52,429 bases of DNA from Nocardia cyriacigeorgica (GCF_010858045.1 NZ_JAAGVC010000012.1:1-52429), one strand, 5' to 3'; positions 24,508 through 33,041 are shown, numbered from the stretch's first letter. Notes: generated by a model not told the origin, from the sequence alone. Numbers and translations: made by a program.

Positions 24508-25931
24508 GTGAGAAGTCCACGCCGATCGAGGCTCCGAAGCCGCCGCCGCGGCCGATGCACGGTGTCGGCGACGCGTTACGCGGCTGGTGGGAGGGGCTGA
24601 GCCGGCCCGCGCAGTGGGCGGTCGGCGTTCCGGCGATCATCGCGCTCGCCCTGCTTCCGCTGTTCCCGCCGCCGCTGCTGGACACCCCCGGCACCAGTTT
24701 CGGCGGCGTGATGGCCCAGTTCGCGATGTACGCGCTGATCGCGATCGGGTTGAACGTGGTGGTCGGGCAGGCGGGCCTGCTCGACCTCGGATATGTCGGC
24801 TTCTACGCCGTCGGCGCCTACACCGTCGGCCTGTTGACCAGCCCGAACAGCCCGTGGAATCAGACCGACGGCGGCTGGCTCGACTCCGACTGGGCGTGGC
24901 TGGCGTGTGTGCCGCTGGCCATCGCGGTGACCGCGGTGTCCGGGTTGATCCTCGGCTCGCCGACCCTGCGGCTGCGCGGTGACTACCTGGCCATCGTCAC
25001 CCTCGGGTTCGGTGAGATCGTGCGACTGCTCGCCGACAATCTCGGCGATCTGACCAACGGCAGCCTCGGCCTGTCCGGCATCGCCTACCCGCGTGTCGGC
25101 GAATCCGAGGAGCGCCCGACCGGGGTGTTCTCGGCGGGCAATGTCGGTGCGGGCGACAGCGCGAACCTGCTCGACCGCGCCAACTCCGGCACCTGGTGGT
25201 ACTGGCTCGGCATGATCTGCGTGATCGTGGTGCTGCTCATCGTCGGCAACCTGGAACGCAGCCGGGTGGGCCGGGCCTGGGTTGCGATCCGCGAAGACGA
25301 GGACGCGGCCGAGATCATGGGCGTGCCGGCGTTCAAATTCAAGCTGTGGGCATTCATGATCGGCGCCGCCGTCGGCGGATTGTCCGGCGCCTTGTACGCG
25401 GGCCAGGTGCAGTTCATCAATCCGACCGGATTCAACATCATCAACTCGATGCTGTTCCTGTGCGCGGTGGTGATCGGCGGTCAGGGCAACAAACTCGGCG
25501 TCATCGTCGGGGCGTTCCTGATCGTGTACCTGCCCAACCGGTTGATGTCGGTGCAGCTGGTCACCGATGAAACCGCGGGCTATATCCAGCTCGGCGTGCT
25601 GGCGGTGGTGTTCGCCGGACTCGCGCTGGCGTGGAAGCGGTGGATGCACGAGCGCGGCGTGTGGGCGCGCAGGCTGTTCGTCACCGTCACGGTGGTGCTC
25701 GGGGTGTACTGGCTGGTCCTGCTCGGCAGCGTGCTGCTGTTCCGGCCGCAGGGCGCGCAGACCCTCGGCGACCTGAAGTATCTGTATTTCGGCATCGCGC
25801 TGGTGGTGATGATGATCCTGCGGCCCCAAGGCCTGTTCCCGATGCGGCAGAAACTGCTGGCCTATGGCAGGCAGATCTATCTCGCGGTGCGCAGACCGAT
25901 GACGGCCGAACCGGTGGGAGCGAAGCGATGA
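24504..25931 (+). CDS. livM: Branched-chain amino acid ABC transporter permease LivM
   Basis: A 475-residue permease, partner of LivH, starting with the ATGA overlap at 24504. Motifs include G-L-N-V-V-V-G-Q-A-G-L-L-D-L-G-Y-V-G-F near 75-93, L-R-G-D-Y-L-A-I-V-T-L-G-F-G-E near 155 and A-I-R-E-D-E-D-A-A near 260. It has about ten helices with a 30-residue cytoplasmic Pro-rich N-terminus and a C-terminal extension with two more helices (about 395-455) beyond the usual LivM end, a form common in actinobacteria. The stop overlaps livG as ATGA. Confidence 0.94.
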   Translation: MSEKSTPIEAPKPPPRPMHGVGDALRGWWEGLSRPAQWAVGVPAIIALALLPLFPPPLLDTPGTSFGGVMAQFAMYALIAIGLNVVVGQAGLLDLGYVGFYAVGAYTVGLLTSPNSPWNQTDGGWLDSDWAWLACVPLAIAVTAVSGLILGSPTLRLRGDYLAIVTLGFGEIVRLLADNLGDLTNGSLGLSGIAYPRVGESEERPTGVFSAGNVGAGDSANLLDRANSGTWWYWLGMICVIVVLLIVGNLERSRVGRAWVAIREDEDAAEIMGVPAFKFKLWAFMIGAAVGGLSGALYAGQVQFINPTGFNIINSMLFLCAVVIGGQGNKLGVIVGAFLIVYLPNRLMSVQLVTDETAGYIQLGVLAVVFAGLALAWKRWMHERGVWARRLFVTVTVVLGVYWLVLLGSVLLFRPQGAQTLGDLKYLYFGIALVVMMILRPQGLFPMRQKLLAYGRQIYLAVRRPMTAEPVGAKR

Positions 25932-26896
25932 CCGGGCCGGGCGCGGGCGACGCACTGTTCGACAACGAAGATATGGCCGCGGGGTATGCCCCGGAACCGG
26001 AGGTGGAGTCGGCGGGCACCGTCGACGTCGAGGCCGTCGACCCGGCGCTGGCCGATGCGGCCGCGGTCGCCGAGGCGGTCGCTCCGCGCCGCGAGATCGA
26101 GACCGAGGTCGGCGCGCCACTGCTGCGCACCGAGGGGTTGACCGTGAAGTTCGGCGGCCTGACCGCACTCGATGCCGTCAGCTTCGAGATCCGCCGCGGT
26201 GAGATCCTCGGCCTGATCGGCCCCAACGGTGCCGGCAAGACCACCTGCTTCAATGCCATCACCGGCGTGTACCGGCCCTCGGCGGGCACGGTGTATTTCG
26301 ACGGCAAGCCGCTCACCAAGACCAAACGCAATGCCATCACCCGCCTCGGCATCGCCCGCACCTTCCAGAACGTGCGACTGTTCGGGGAGATGACGGCCCT
26401 GGAGAACGTCGTGGTCGGCACCGATGCCAGGCACAAGACCTCGGTGCCAGGCGCGATCTTCCGCACGGCCAGGCATCGGCGCGAGGAACGCGACGCCATC
26501 GAACGCGGCATGGCGTTGCTCGAATTCGTCGGTATCGCGCCGCGCGCGGTGGAGAAGGCGCGCAACCTGTCCTACGGCGATCAGCGTCGCCTCGAGATCG
26601 CCCGTGCGCTGGCCACCGAACCGAAACTGCTGTGCCTGGACGAACCGGCGGCGGGGTTCAATCCGAGCGAGAAGTCGGCGTTGATGGACCTGATCCGCAA
26701 GATCCGCGACGACGGGTTCACCGTGCTGCTGATCGAGCACGACATGCGGCTGGTGATGGGGGTGACCGACCGGATCGTCGTCCTCGAATTCGGCCGCAAG
26801 ATCGCCGATGGCCTGCCCGCCGACATCCGGGCCGATCCGGCGGTGATCGCCGCCTATCTCGGTGTGCCCGACGACGAGGACGGACAGGACGCATGA
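25928..26896 (+). CDS. livG: Branched-chain amino acid ABC transporter ATPase LivG
   Basis: A 322-residue ATPase. Walker A G-P-N-G-A-G-K-T-T is near residue 100, the LivG Q-loop region F-Q-N-V-R-L-F near 148, signature L-S-Y-G-D-Q near 218 and Walker B L-C-L-D-E-P. LivG proteins are usually about 255 residues; here about 65 extra acidic, Ala/Val/Glu-rich N-terminal residues precede the ATPase and are unlikely to be folded. The overlap of ATG 25928 with the livM stop fixes the start and makes the extension genuine. It couples ATP hydrolysis to transport with LivF. Confidence 0.93.
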   Translation: MTGPGAGDALFDNEDMAAGYAPEPEVESAGTVDVEAVDPALADAAAVAEAVAPRREIETEVGAPLLRTEGLTVKFGGLTALDAVSFEIRRGEILGLIGPNGAGKTTCFNAITGVYRPSAGTVYFDGKPLTKTKRNAITRLGIARTFQNVRLFGEMTALENVVVGTDARHKTSVPGAIFRTARHRREERDAIERGMALLEFVGIAPRAVEKARNLSYGDQRRLEIARALATEPKLLCLDEPAAGFNPSEKSALMDLIRKIRDDGFTVLLIEHDMRLVMGVTDRIVVLEFGRKIADGLPADIRADPAVIAAYLGVPDDEDGQDA

Positions 26897-27624
26897 GCAC
26901 AGCCACATCGATGCTGGAAGTCGACGAGATCTACGTCAACTACGGCAGAATCCGAGCGCTGCACGGCATCTCGCTGCGCGTGGCCGAAGGCGAACTGGTC
27001 ACCCTGCTCGGCGCCAACGGTGCGGGCAAGACCACGACGATGCGCGCGCTGTCGGGCCTGCTGCCGTTGACCAAGGGGCGCATCGTCTTCGAAGGTCGCG
27101 ACATCAGCCGGATGAAAGCCCACGAACGGGTCGTGGCCGGCCTGATCCAGGCACCGGAGGGCCGCGGCATCTTCCCCGGTATGTCCGTGCAGGAAAATCT
27201 GGACATGGGTTGTTACGCACGGCCTTTCAAGCAGAAGGCCGACTACGCCGCGACCCTGGAGCGGGTGTTCGAGTTGTTTCCGCGGCTGCAAGAGCGGCGC
27301 AAACAGGTCGGCGGCACGCTCTCCGGCGGCGAGCAGCAGATGCTGGCGATAGGCCGGTCGCTGATGGCGCGCCCGCGCCTGCTGCTGCTCGACGAACCCT
27401 CGATGGGGTTGGCGCCCATGGTGATCCAGCAGATCTTCCGCATCATCAGCGAGATCAACCAGCAGGGCACCACGGTGCTGCTGGTCGAGCAGAACGCCAG
27501 GCAGGCGCTCAAACGCAGCGATCGCGGCTACATCCTGGAGACCGGTGCGGTGACCAAGTCCGGTACCGGTGCGGACCTGTTGGTCGACCCGGCGGTGAAG
27601 TCGGCGTACCTGGGTGTCGGGTGA
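26893..27624 (+). CDS. livF: Branched-chain amino acid ABC transporter ATPase LivF
   Basis: A 243-residue ATPase of standard length. Walker A G-A-N-G-A-G-K-T-T is near residue 41, L-I-Q-A-P-E-G-R-G-I-F-P near 86 is diagnostic for LivF, the signature is L-S-G-G-E-Q-Q near 143, Walker B is L-L-L-L-D-E-P-S-M-G-L-A-P, and the switch segment is V-E-Q-N-A. ATGA overlap with livG at 26893. It ends the operon; polA begins 61 bases after with its own promoter inside and just past the livF end. Confidence 0.95.
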   Translation: MSTATSMLEVDEIYVNYGRIRALHGISLRVAEGELVTLLGANGAGKTTTMRALSGLLPLTKGRIVFEGRDISRMKAHERVVAGLIQAPEGRGIFPGMSVQENLDMGCYARPFKQKADYAATLERVFELFPRLQERRKQVGGTLSGGEQQMLAIGRSLMARPRLLLLDEPSMGLAPMVIQQIFRIISEINQQGTTVLLVEQNARQALKRSDRGYILETGAVTKSGTGADLLVDPAVKSAYLGVG

Positions 27625-27655
27625 GTGGCGCGCGCCCGGGTGTCGGCGGTTCGAC

Positions 27656-27678
27656 TTGTCGGTGGCTGTCCCTACACT
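27656..27678 (+). promoter_or_regulatory. PafBC-type (RecA-independent) DNA-damage promoter of polA
   Basis: TTGTCGGTG (27656-27664), eight bases, TACACT (27673-27678) matches the RecA-NDp consensus tTGTCRgtg-N8-TAnnnT of mycobacteria, recognised with the activator PafBC. The GTG start lies 8 bases after the -10, so the mRNA is probably leaderless. Confidence 0.85.
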
Positions 27679-27685
27679 CTGGGGG

Positions 27686-30457
27686 GTGAGTTCACCGACG
27701 ACAGCCCCGCGTTCTGCCTCTTCCGGATCCGGCACGGCACCGAGCACCGCGTCGAGTGCCGCCGCGACGGCCACGGGGGAGCGGCCGACGCTATTGCTGA
27801 TCGACGGCCACTCGGTGGCCTATCGCGCCTTCTACGCGCTACCGGCGGAGAACTTCAAAACCGTCACCGGCCAGACCACCAACGCGGTGTACGGGTTCAC
27901 CGCCATGCTGATCAACCTGCTGCGCGATGAGAAGCCCACCCATATCGCGGCGGCCTTCGACGTCTCGCGCCAGACCTTCCGCACCGAGGCCTACCCCGAA
28001 TACAAGGCCAACCGCACCACCACGCCGGACGAGTTCCGCGGCCAGGTCGAGCTCACCAAGGAGGTGCTGGGCGCGCTCGGCATCCCCGTGATGGCCATCG
28101 ACGGCTACGAGGCCGATGACGTCATCGCCACGCTCACCACCCAGGCGGTGCCGCAGGGTTACCGGGTGCTCATCGTCACCGGCGACCGTGATTCCATCCA
28201 GCTGGTCAACGATGACGTCACGGTGCTGTACCCGCGCAAGGGCGTCTCCGATCTCACCCGCTTCACCCCCGAGGAAGTGCAGGCCAAATACGGTCTCAGC
28301 CCGGCGCAGTACCCGGACTACGCGGCGCTGCGCGGCGACCCGAGCGACAACCTGCCCGGCATTCCCGGCGTGGGGGAGAAGACCGCCGCCAAGTGGATCC
28401 GCGAATACGGTGATCTGGCCACCCTGGTCGACAAGGTCGACGAGGTGCGCGGCAAGGTCGGCGACGCGCTGCGCGCCAACCTGAGCAGCGTGGTGCTCAA
28501 TCGTCAGCTCACCGAGATGGTGCGCGATGTGCCGCTGCCCTACACCCCCGATCAGCTCGCTCAGGGGCCGTGGGACCGTGAACGCATCCACCGGCTCTTC
28601 GACGACCTGGAATTCCGGGTGCTGCGCGACCGGCTGTTCGAAACGCTGGCACCGCCCAGTCCGGAGGCGGAGTCCGGTTTCGAGATCAGCGGTTCGTCGC
28701 TGGCGCCGGGCAGCGTCGGCGATTGGCTCACCGATCACGCGCCGGCCGGGGTGCGCCACGGGGTGTCGGTGGTGGGTTCGGGTGCGCCGGCGCACGGCGA
28801 CGTCAAGGCGATCGCCATCGCCGCGGCCGACGGTGAGGGCGCTTATATCGACGTCACCGGAATGACGCCCGAGGACGAAGCCCGCCTCGGCGCCTGGCTG
28901 GCCGATCCGGCGCGTCCCAAAGCCTTGCACGAGGCGAAGTCCGCGATCCACGCCCTGCGCGGGCGCGGGTGGACGCTGGCCGGGCTCACCAGCGATACCG
29001 CGCTGGCCGCCTACCTGGTGCGGCCGGGGCAGCGCAGCTTCAACCTCGACGATCTGTCGCTGCGCTACCTGCACCGGGAGCTGCGCGCCGAAACCGACGA
29101 GACCCCGCAGCTGTCGCTGCTCGACGATGAAGACGCCGTCGACACCGAACTCGCCAAGGCCGAGATGCTGCGCGCCCGCGCCGTCGCCGATCTCGCCGAA
29201 GCCCTCGACGGCGAGCTGGCGAACATCGAATCCACCGCACTGCTCGGCGAGATGGAGTTGCCGCTGCTGGAGGTGCTGGCCACGCTCGAGGACGCGGGCA
29301 TCGCCGTCGACGTCGACCAGCTGGAAACGCTGCAACGCCAGTTCGCCGACAAGGTGAACGAGGCCGCCGAGGCGGCCTACGGCGTGATCGGCAAGCAGAT
29401 CAACCTCGGCTCGCCCAAACAGTTGCAGGTGGTGCTGTTCGACGAGCTCGACATGCCCAAGACCAAGCGCACCAAGACCGGCTACACCACCGACGCCGAC
29501 GCGCTCGAATCGCTCTACGAGAAGACCGAGCATCCGTTCCTTGCGCATCTGCTGGCCCACCGCGACGCCACCCGGCTCAAGGTCACCGTGGACGGCCTGC
29601 TCAAGTCCGTCGCCGACGACGGCCGCATCCACACCACCTTCAACCAGACCATCGCCGCCACCGGCCGGTTGTCCTCCACCGAGCCGAACCTGCAGAACAT
29701 CCCCATCCGCACCGACACCGGCCGCCAGATCCGCGACACCTTCGTCGTCGGCCCCGGTTACGAATCGCTGATGACGGCCGACTACAGCCAGATCGAGATG
29801 CGGATCATGGCGCATCTGTCCGGCGACGCCGGCTTGATCGAGGCCTTCAACTCCGGGGAGGATCTGCACACCTTCGTCGCGTCCAAGGCCTTCGACATCC
29901 CGATCTCGGAGGTGAATCCGGAGATGCGGCGCCGGATCAAGGCCATGTCCTACGGCCTGGCCTACGGTCTGAGTTCCTACGGCCTGTCCGCGCAGCTGAA
30001 GATCAGCACGCAGGAGGCCAAGGACCAGATGGAGGTCTACTTCGCCCGGTTCGGCGGTATCCGCGACTACCTGCACGAGGTGGTGGAACAGGCCCGCAAG
30101 GTCGGCTACACCCAGACCCTGTTCGGCCGCCGCCGCTATCTGCCCGACCTGGATTCCAGTAACCGTCAGCGCCGCGAGGCCGCCGAACGGATGGCGCTGA
30201 ACGCGCCGATCCAGGGCACCGCCGCCGACATCATCAAGGTCGCGATGATCAACGTGCACAAGGCCATTCAGGACGCGGGCCTGAAGTCGCGGATGCTGCT
30301 GCAGATCCACGACGAACTGCTCTTCGAGGTCGCCACCGGTGAACGGGAAGCCCTGGAGGAACTGGCCAGGCGGGAGATGGCAGCGGCCATCGACCTGTCG
30401 GTGCCGCTGGATGTGTCCGTCGGCACCGGCCGCAGCTGGGACGCCGCCGCGCACTGA
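27686..30457 (+). CDS. polA: DNA polymerase I
   Basis: A 923-residue family A polymerase. The N-terminal 5'-3' exonuclease (about 1-300) shows L-I-D-G-H-S, Y-E-A-D-D-V-I-A-T, T-G-D-R-D and G-D-P-S-D-N-L-P-G-I. The middle 3'-5' exonuclease-like domain (about 320-540) lacks the DEDD metal residues, as in mycobacteria, so no proofreading is expected. The polymerase domain has motif A D-Y-S-Q-I-E, motif B R-R-x-x-K-x-x-x-Y-G and motif C Q-I-H-D-E. I place the start at GTG 27686 because the promoter -10 ends 7 bases before it; a longer frame from 27614 overlaps livF. It serves excision repair and Okazaki fragment maturation. Confidence 0.97.
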   Translation: MSSPTTAPRSASSGSGTAPSTASSAAATATGERPTLLLIDGHSVAYRAFYALPAENFKTVTGQTTNAVYGFTAMLINLLRDEKPTHIAAAFDVSRQTFRTEAYPEYKANRTTTPDEFRGQVELTKEVLGALGIPVMAIDGYEADDVIATLTTQAVPQGYRVLIVTGDRDSIQLVNDDVTVLYPRKGVSDLTRFTPEEVQAKYGLSPAQYPDYAALRGDPSDNLPGIPGVGEKTAAKWIREYGDLATLVDKVDEVRGKVGDALRANLSSVVLNRQLTEMVRDVPLPYTPDQLAQGPWDRERIHRLFDDLEFRVLRDRLFETLAPPSPEAESGFEISGSSLAPGSVGDWLTDHAPAGVRHGVSVVGSGAPAHGDVKAIAIAAADGEGAYIDVTGMTPEDEARLGAWLADPARPKALHEAKSAIHALRGRGWTLAGLTSDTALAAYLVRPGQRSFNLDDLSLRYLHRELRAETDETPQLSLLDDEDAVDTELAKAEMLRARAVADLAEALDGELANIESTALLGEMELPLLEVLATLEDAGIAVDVDQLETLQRQFADKVNEAAEAAYGVIGKQINLGSPKQLQVVLFDELDMPKTKRTKTGYTTDADALESLYEKTEHPFLAHLLAHRDATRLKVTVDGLLKSVADDGRIHTTFNQTIAATGRLSSTEPNLQNIPIRTDTGRQIRDTFVVGPGYESLMTADYSQIEMRIMAHLSGDAGLIEAFNSGEDLHTFVASKAFDIPISEVNPEMRRRIKAMSYGLAYGLSSYGLSAQLKISTQEAKDQMEVYFARFGGIRDYLHEVVEQARKVGYTQTLFGRRRYLPDLDSSNRQRREAAERMALNAPIQGTAADIIKVAMINVHKAIQDAGLKSRMLLQIHDELLFEVATGEREALEELARREMAAAIDLSVPLDVSVGTGRSWDAAAH

Positions 30458-30496
30458 TAGCCGTACCGGTCTCGGCCGGTGCGGTCGGTCGCGGAT

Positions 30497-31111
30497 TCAG
30501 CGCTCGGTCGTATTCGCCATCACTCGTCCGGAAACGGCGTCGATGGTGACCTCATGCTTGGTGCCGGAGGGATCGATCACGTCCGACTCCCACACGGTGG
30601 TCCCGTTGTCGCTGTCGAGATTCAATTCGGTGATGGTGCCGCCCGGAACTTCCCGCAGTACGCTGTCGGCCGCTGCCCGGTAGTCCACGCGAGCGGTTTG
30701 TATGCGGTCGCGATGCTTGGCTTTGTCGGCGTCGTCCTCGTTCTTCGCGACGGGCCCCATGGTCACGGTCGCGCCGTCGCCGGACACCTCCATCTCGTGC
30801 TCGATGCCGTCGGCGGTGACGACCTGGACCTCCCAGCCGTGGTCGCGTTCGGTCTCGATGGAGATGAGCGTGCTACCGGCCACGGCGGCCGTCGCGGTGC
30901 TGCCCGCCTTGTGCAAGGCGTCGGTGTCGAGGGCTGCCGCTGCCGAGCCCGTCACGGATGCCGACACCGTCGTCGCCGGCGGCGCCGTGGTCGCCACCGC
31001 ATCGTTGTCGCTGCCGTCGGCGCACCCGCTCACCGCGAGGAGTGCGGCACCGGCCAGCACCACCGGCGCGCCGTACCGGCTCTTCGGACCCGAACCACCT
31101 GGGACTCGCAT
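30497..31111 (-). CDS. PepSY-domain lipoprotein
   Basis: A 204-residue exported lipoprotein: signal peptide with lipobox L-A-V-S-G-C (Cys near residue 30), a Thr/Ala-rich linker, then two PepSY-like repeats of about 65 residues. Each has a helix (H-K-A-G-S-T-A, D-Y-R-A-A-A-D-S-V-L) followed by the strand pair W-E-V-Q-V-V-T-A-D-G and W-E-S-D-V-I-D-P-S-G. PepSY proteins are thought to restrain peptidases or bind envelope components; the role here is unknown. Convergent with polA, with a GC-rich inverted repeat in the 39-base spacer. Confidence 0.82.
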   Translation of the reverse strand: MRVPGGSGPKSRYGAPVVLAGAALLAVSGCADGSDNDAVATTAPPATTVSASVTGSAAAALDTDALHKAGSTATAAVAGSTLISIETERDHGWEVQVVTADGIEHEMEVSGDGATVTMGPVAKNEDDADKAKHRDRIQTARVDYRAAADSVLREVPGGTITELNLDSDNGTTVWESDVIDPSGTKHEVTIDAVSGRVMANTTER

Positions 31112-31340
31112 CTGTTCCTCCGTTCGCCGCTGTTTGCACGGGCGTGCCCCGCCGACGTGCGCCGAAACCTGTTCCGCGCACGCCGGGACCGAGCGAAACG
31201 ACCTGGTGCGCGAGCACGATGTCCCAAGAGACCGGGTAGGTGATTCCGGCTACCCGCCTGCTACTCGCGCGTAACCCGGTCGCGCCCGATGACCTGGGCG
31301 AACAGCATCCGGCACGAAAGGAAACGACAAGCAAATGTGG
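31112..31340. other. Intergenic region
   Basis: About 230 bases between the divergent PepSY lipoprotein gene and the promoter of the LeuA-domain transcript. I see no gene. It must contain the lipoprotein promoter on the minus strand, but no clear -35/-10 pair stands out. Confidence 0.5.
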
Positions 31341-31369
31341 TTGCCTTCGCCGCATCGACTCTCTATCCT
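31341..31369 (+). promoter_or_regulatory. Sigma-A-type promoter of the LeuA-domain transcript
   Basis: TTGCCT (31341-31346), 17 bases, TATCCT (31364-31369). Transcription is predicted to start near 31377, at the GTG of the leader ORF. Confidence 0.6.
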
Positions 31370-31376
31370 CGGACGC

Positions 31377-31508
31377 GTGCCGAATCCCTCCGACCGCCAC
31401 AGCGCGCCGCTGCATGTCGCCGACCGCGACAGCGTTGCGCTAGTTCCGCACACCGCGATGGTGGCGCGTCGGCTACTGCTCGTAGTAACCCGCCGCAGCG
31501 GGGTCTGA
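31377..31508 (+). CDS. Leader peptide with Leu-Leu-Leu-Val-Val run
   Basis: A 43-codon ORF whose GTG lies 8 bases after the -10, so it is likely leaderless. Its last part reads V-A-R-R-L-L-L-V-V-T-R-R-S-G-V, with the Leu/Val codons CTA CTG CTC GTA GTA at 31473-31487; CTA and GTA are rare in such GC-rich genomes. The stop codon lies inside a strong hairpin (31493-31532). The next gene is a LeuA regulatory-domain protein. Together these features match an amino-acid-sensing attenuation leader for Leu/Val. A shorter start at ATG 31458 is possible. No expression evidence. Confidence 0.65.
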   Translation: MPNPSDRHSAPLHVADRDSVALVPHTAMVARRLLLVVTRRSGV

Positions 31509-31532
31509 TTCGGACCGGCCCCCTCGCTGCGG
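31493..31532 (+). promoter_or_regulatory. Attenuator-like hairpin after the Leu/Val codons
   Basis: CCGCAGCG (31493-31500) pairs exactly with CGCTGCGG (31525-31532), extended by GGG/CCC past a bulged T; it is followed by T-containing sequence (CCGTTTGACGTTTGTT). A ribosome paused at the Leu/Val codons would cover the 5' arm, so folding can depend on charging of tRNA-Leu or tRNA-Val. Confidence 0.55.
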
Positions 31533-31592
31533 GCCGTTTGACGTTTGTTGCTGGTCCCCTCTGCCGCCTCACGCATTCTCGGGAAGACCTAC

Positions 31593-32027
31593 GTGACCAT
31601 GCTCACCCTCGATAGCCATGACCTGATCGCCGCCGCCCCACGGAGCCTTCGCTCCGAAAGCGCCGGCCTGACCCCCGACCAGTTCCGCGACCGCTACGGC
31701 GAAAGCACCGGGCCGATCCGCCTCGGTGACTGGTCGCCGGCCGGGAACCGGAACGCCACCTTCACCGCGACCCTCGAATTCGCCGATCACCTGCGCACCG
31801 TGGTGGCCACCGGCAACCCGGTCGCGGCCATGACCTCGGCCCTCTACGACGAGGGCTACCCGGTCGAGATCCTGCAATTCCATCAGCGCCGCACCGGCTC
31901 GGCCACCGCCACCTTCGTCCAGTGCGAATTCAACGGCCGCCGCGGCTGGGGCGCCGCCCTGGCCGGCGACGGTGCCGAATCCACCGTGCGCGCCATGATC
32001 GCCGGGCTCAACCGCCTCGGCGCCTGA
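31593..32027 (+). CDS. Stand-alone LeuA-type allosteric domain protein
   Basis: A 144-residue protein resembling only the C-terminal leucine-sensing domain of 2-isopropylmalate synthase. Matching segments are the linker-like F-R-D-R-Y-x-x-x-x-G-P-I-R-L, the strand before V-A-T-G-N-P-V-A-A-M-T-S-A-L (LeuA has G-x-G-N-G-P-I-x-A-F-x-x-A-L), V-E-I-L-Q-F-H-Q-R, A-T-F-V-Q-C and the final W-G-A-A-L plus helix S-T-V-R-A-M-I-A-G-L-N-R. The catalytic TIM barrel is absent, so it cannot make isopropylmalate. It may bind leucine and regulate LeuA or another partner. The start may be GTG 31593 (GGGAAG 7 bases upstream) or ATG 31599. A Leu/Val leader ORF precedes it. Confidence 0.75.
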   Translation: MTMLTLDSHDLIAAAPRSLRSESAGLTPDQFRDRYGESTGPIRLGDWSPAGNRNATFTATLEFADHLRTVVATGNPVAAMTSALYDEGYPVEILQFHQRRTGSATATFVQCEFNGRRGWGAALAGDGAESTVRAMIAGLNRLGA

Positions 32028-32035
32028 CACGACAG

Positions 32036-32073
32036 ACGGGTCCGGCCCTCCCGATCGGGAGGGCCGGACCCGT
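32036..32073. terminator. Bidirectional terminator
   Basis: A perfect 17-bp stem (ACGGGTCCGGCCCTCCC and its complement) around a GATC loop, placed between the convergent LeuA-domain and thioredoxin genes, with CGTCGTCA and TCTGTCG flanks lacking long T-tracts, as is common in actinobacteria. Confidence 0.85.
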
Positions 32074-32090
32074 CGTCACGGTCTGCGGTA

Positions 32091-32462
32091 TTACTCCGTG
32101 GAAGCCTGCTGTTCGGCCAGCTGCTTGCGCACCTCGTCCATGTCGAGGGCCTTCACCTGGGTGACCAGGTCCTCGAGTGCGGCCGGGGGCAGCGCGCCGG
32201 GCTGGGCGAACACCAGCACGCCCTCGCGGAAGGCCATGATCGTCGGGATGGAACGGATGTTGGCCGCGGCCGCGAGACCTTGCTCGGCCTCGGTGTCGAC
32301 CTTGCCGTGCACCACGTCGGGGTGCTGCTCCGAGGACTTTTCGAAGGTCGGGGCGAAGCTCTTGCACGGACCGCACCACTCGGCCCAGAAATCGACGAGT
32401 ACCACGTCGTTTCCGGTGACGACCTCATCGAAATTCTTGTCGGTCAGCGTCTGCGTTGCCAT
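32091..32462 (-). CDS. trxA: Thioredoxin
   Basis: A 123-residue thioredoxin with the active site W-C-G-P-C (Cys 30 and 33), the cis-Pro segment S-I-P-T near 74 and a 15-residue C-terminal extension rich in Glu, Gln and Ala beyond the E. coli length. ATG 32462 follows AGAGGA; longer in-frame sequence upstream is not needed. It is a cytoplasmic protein disulfide reductant. No thioredoxin reductase gene is adjacent, so this is an additional thioredoxin rather than the trxB-trxA pair. Confidence 0.95.
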   Translation of the reverse strand: MATQTLTDKNFDEVVTGNDVVLVDFWAEWCGPCKSFAPTFEKSSEQHPDVVHGKVDTEAEQGLAAAANIRSIPTIMAFREGVLVFAQPGALPPAALEDLVTQVKALDMDEVRKQLAEQQASTE

Positions 32463-32510
32463 GGGCGTCCTCTCGTGTGGGTGTGCCGGGTCCAACGCCG
32501 GGCGCCGGTA

Positions 32511-33041
32511 TTATCTTCCACCGGCGACCGGCCAGGCCCGCCGTTCGTCGCCGTCCCACCTCCGGATACCCACCGCGGTCGCGGTGAAATCACGATCCGA
32601 CGCGACAGCGAGAATCGCCGCGCCGAGCTGCGGTGGTGGCACGCGTCTGGCCAGTGTGACATGCGGGGTCCACTGATCGGGATGCATATTGCCCGGAACT
32701 CCAGGGCACGGCGCTACCAGTGCGTGGACGCGGCGCTGCCAGGCCAGCAACTGCTCGGACGGCACCACCAGCCGCACCAGAATGGGCCGGCGCGCCCCGA
32801 ACACCAGTACGCCACCCAGCCGCACCGGGAACGGATGAAACGGCAATTTCTCCAGGTCGTGGTCGATGCGCGGCCAGATCTGGCCGGCCACCGCCAGGGT
32901 GATGTGCGGGCGTTTGGGCGGATCGCCTGCGGCGGGCTTGCGGATGACGCCCGTCAGGCCCGCCGCGGCCAGCGCGGACCACTGCTGACGGATGTACTCC
33001 TCGCCCGTGTCGTCGAGCACCAGTTCCACCGACTGCACCAT
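32511..33041 (-). CDS. 2'-5' RNA ligase/cyclic phosphodiesterase (LigT) family protein
   Basis: A 176-residue protein of the 2H phosphoesterase superfamily. Both catalytic H-x-T motifs are present: H46-I-T and H127-V-T (in R-P-H-I-T-L and T-P-H-V-T-L). Such proteins hydrolyse cyclic phosphates in RNA or nucleotides or act as 2'-5' ligases; the substrate is unknown. It lies 48 bases upstream of trxA on the same strand and may share its transcript. It is divergent from the dehydrogenase gene at 33110. Confidence 0.85.
   Translation of the reverse strand: MVQSVELVLDDTGEEYIRQQWSALAAAGLTGVIRKPAAGDPPKRPHITLAVAGQIWPRIDHDLEKLPFHPFPVRLGGVLVFGARRPILVRLVVPSEQLLAWQRRVHALVAPCPGVPGNMHPDQWTPHVTLARRVPPPQLGAAILAVASDRDFTATAVGIRRWDGDERRAWPVAGGR

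Noticed and set aside
27600..27690. LexA-type SOS boxes before polA
   Set aside because: No GAAC-N4-GTTC palindrome is present here or before uvrB; the PafBC-type promoter explains damage control instead.
27839..30454. An 871-codon minus-strand frame opposite polA
   Set aside because: Shadow of polA, with no start context and no recognisable domain.
30479..31243. A 254-codon plus-strand frame opposite the PepSY lipoprotein
   Set aside because: The minus strand has a signal peptide, lipobox and PepSY repeats, which the plus strand lacks.
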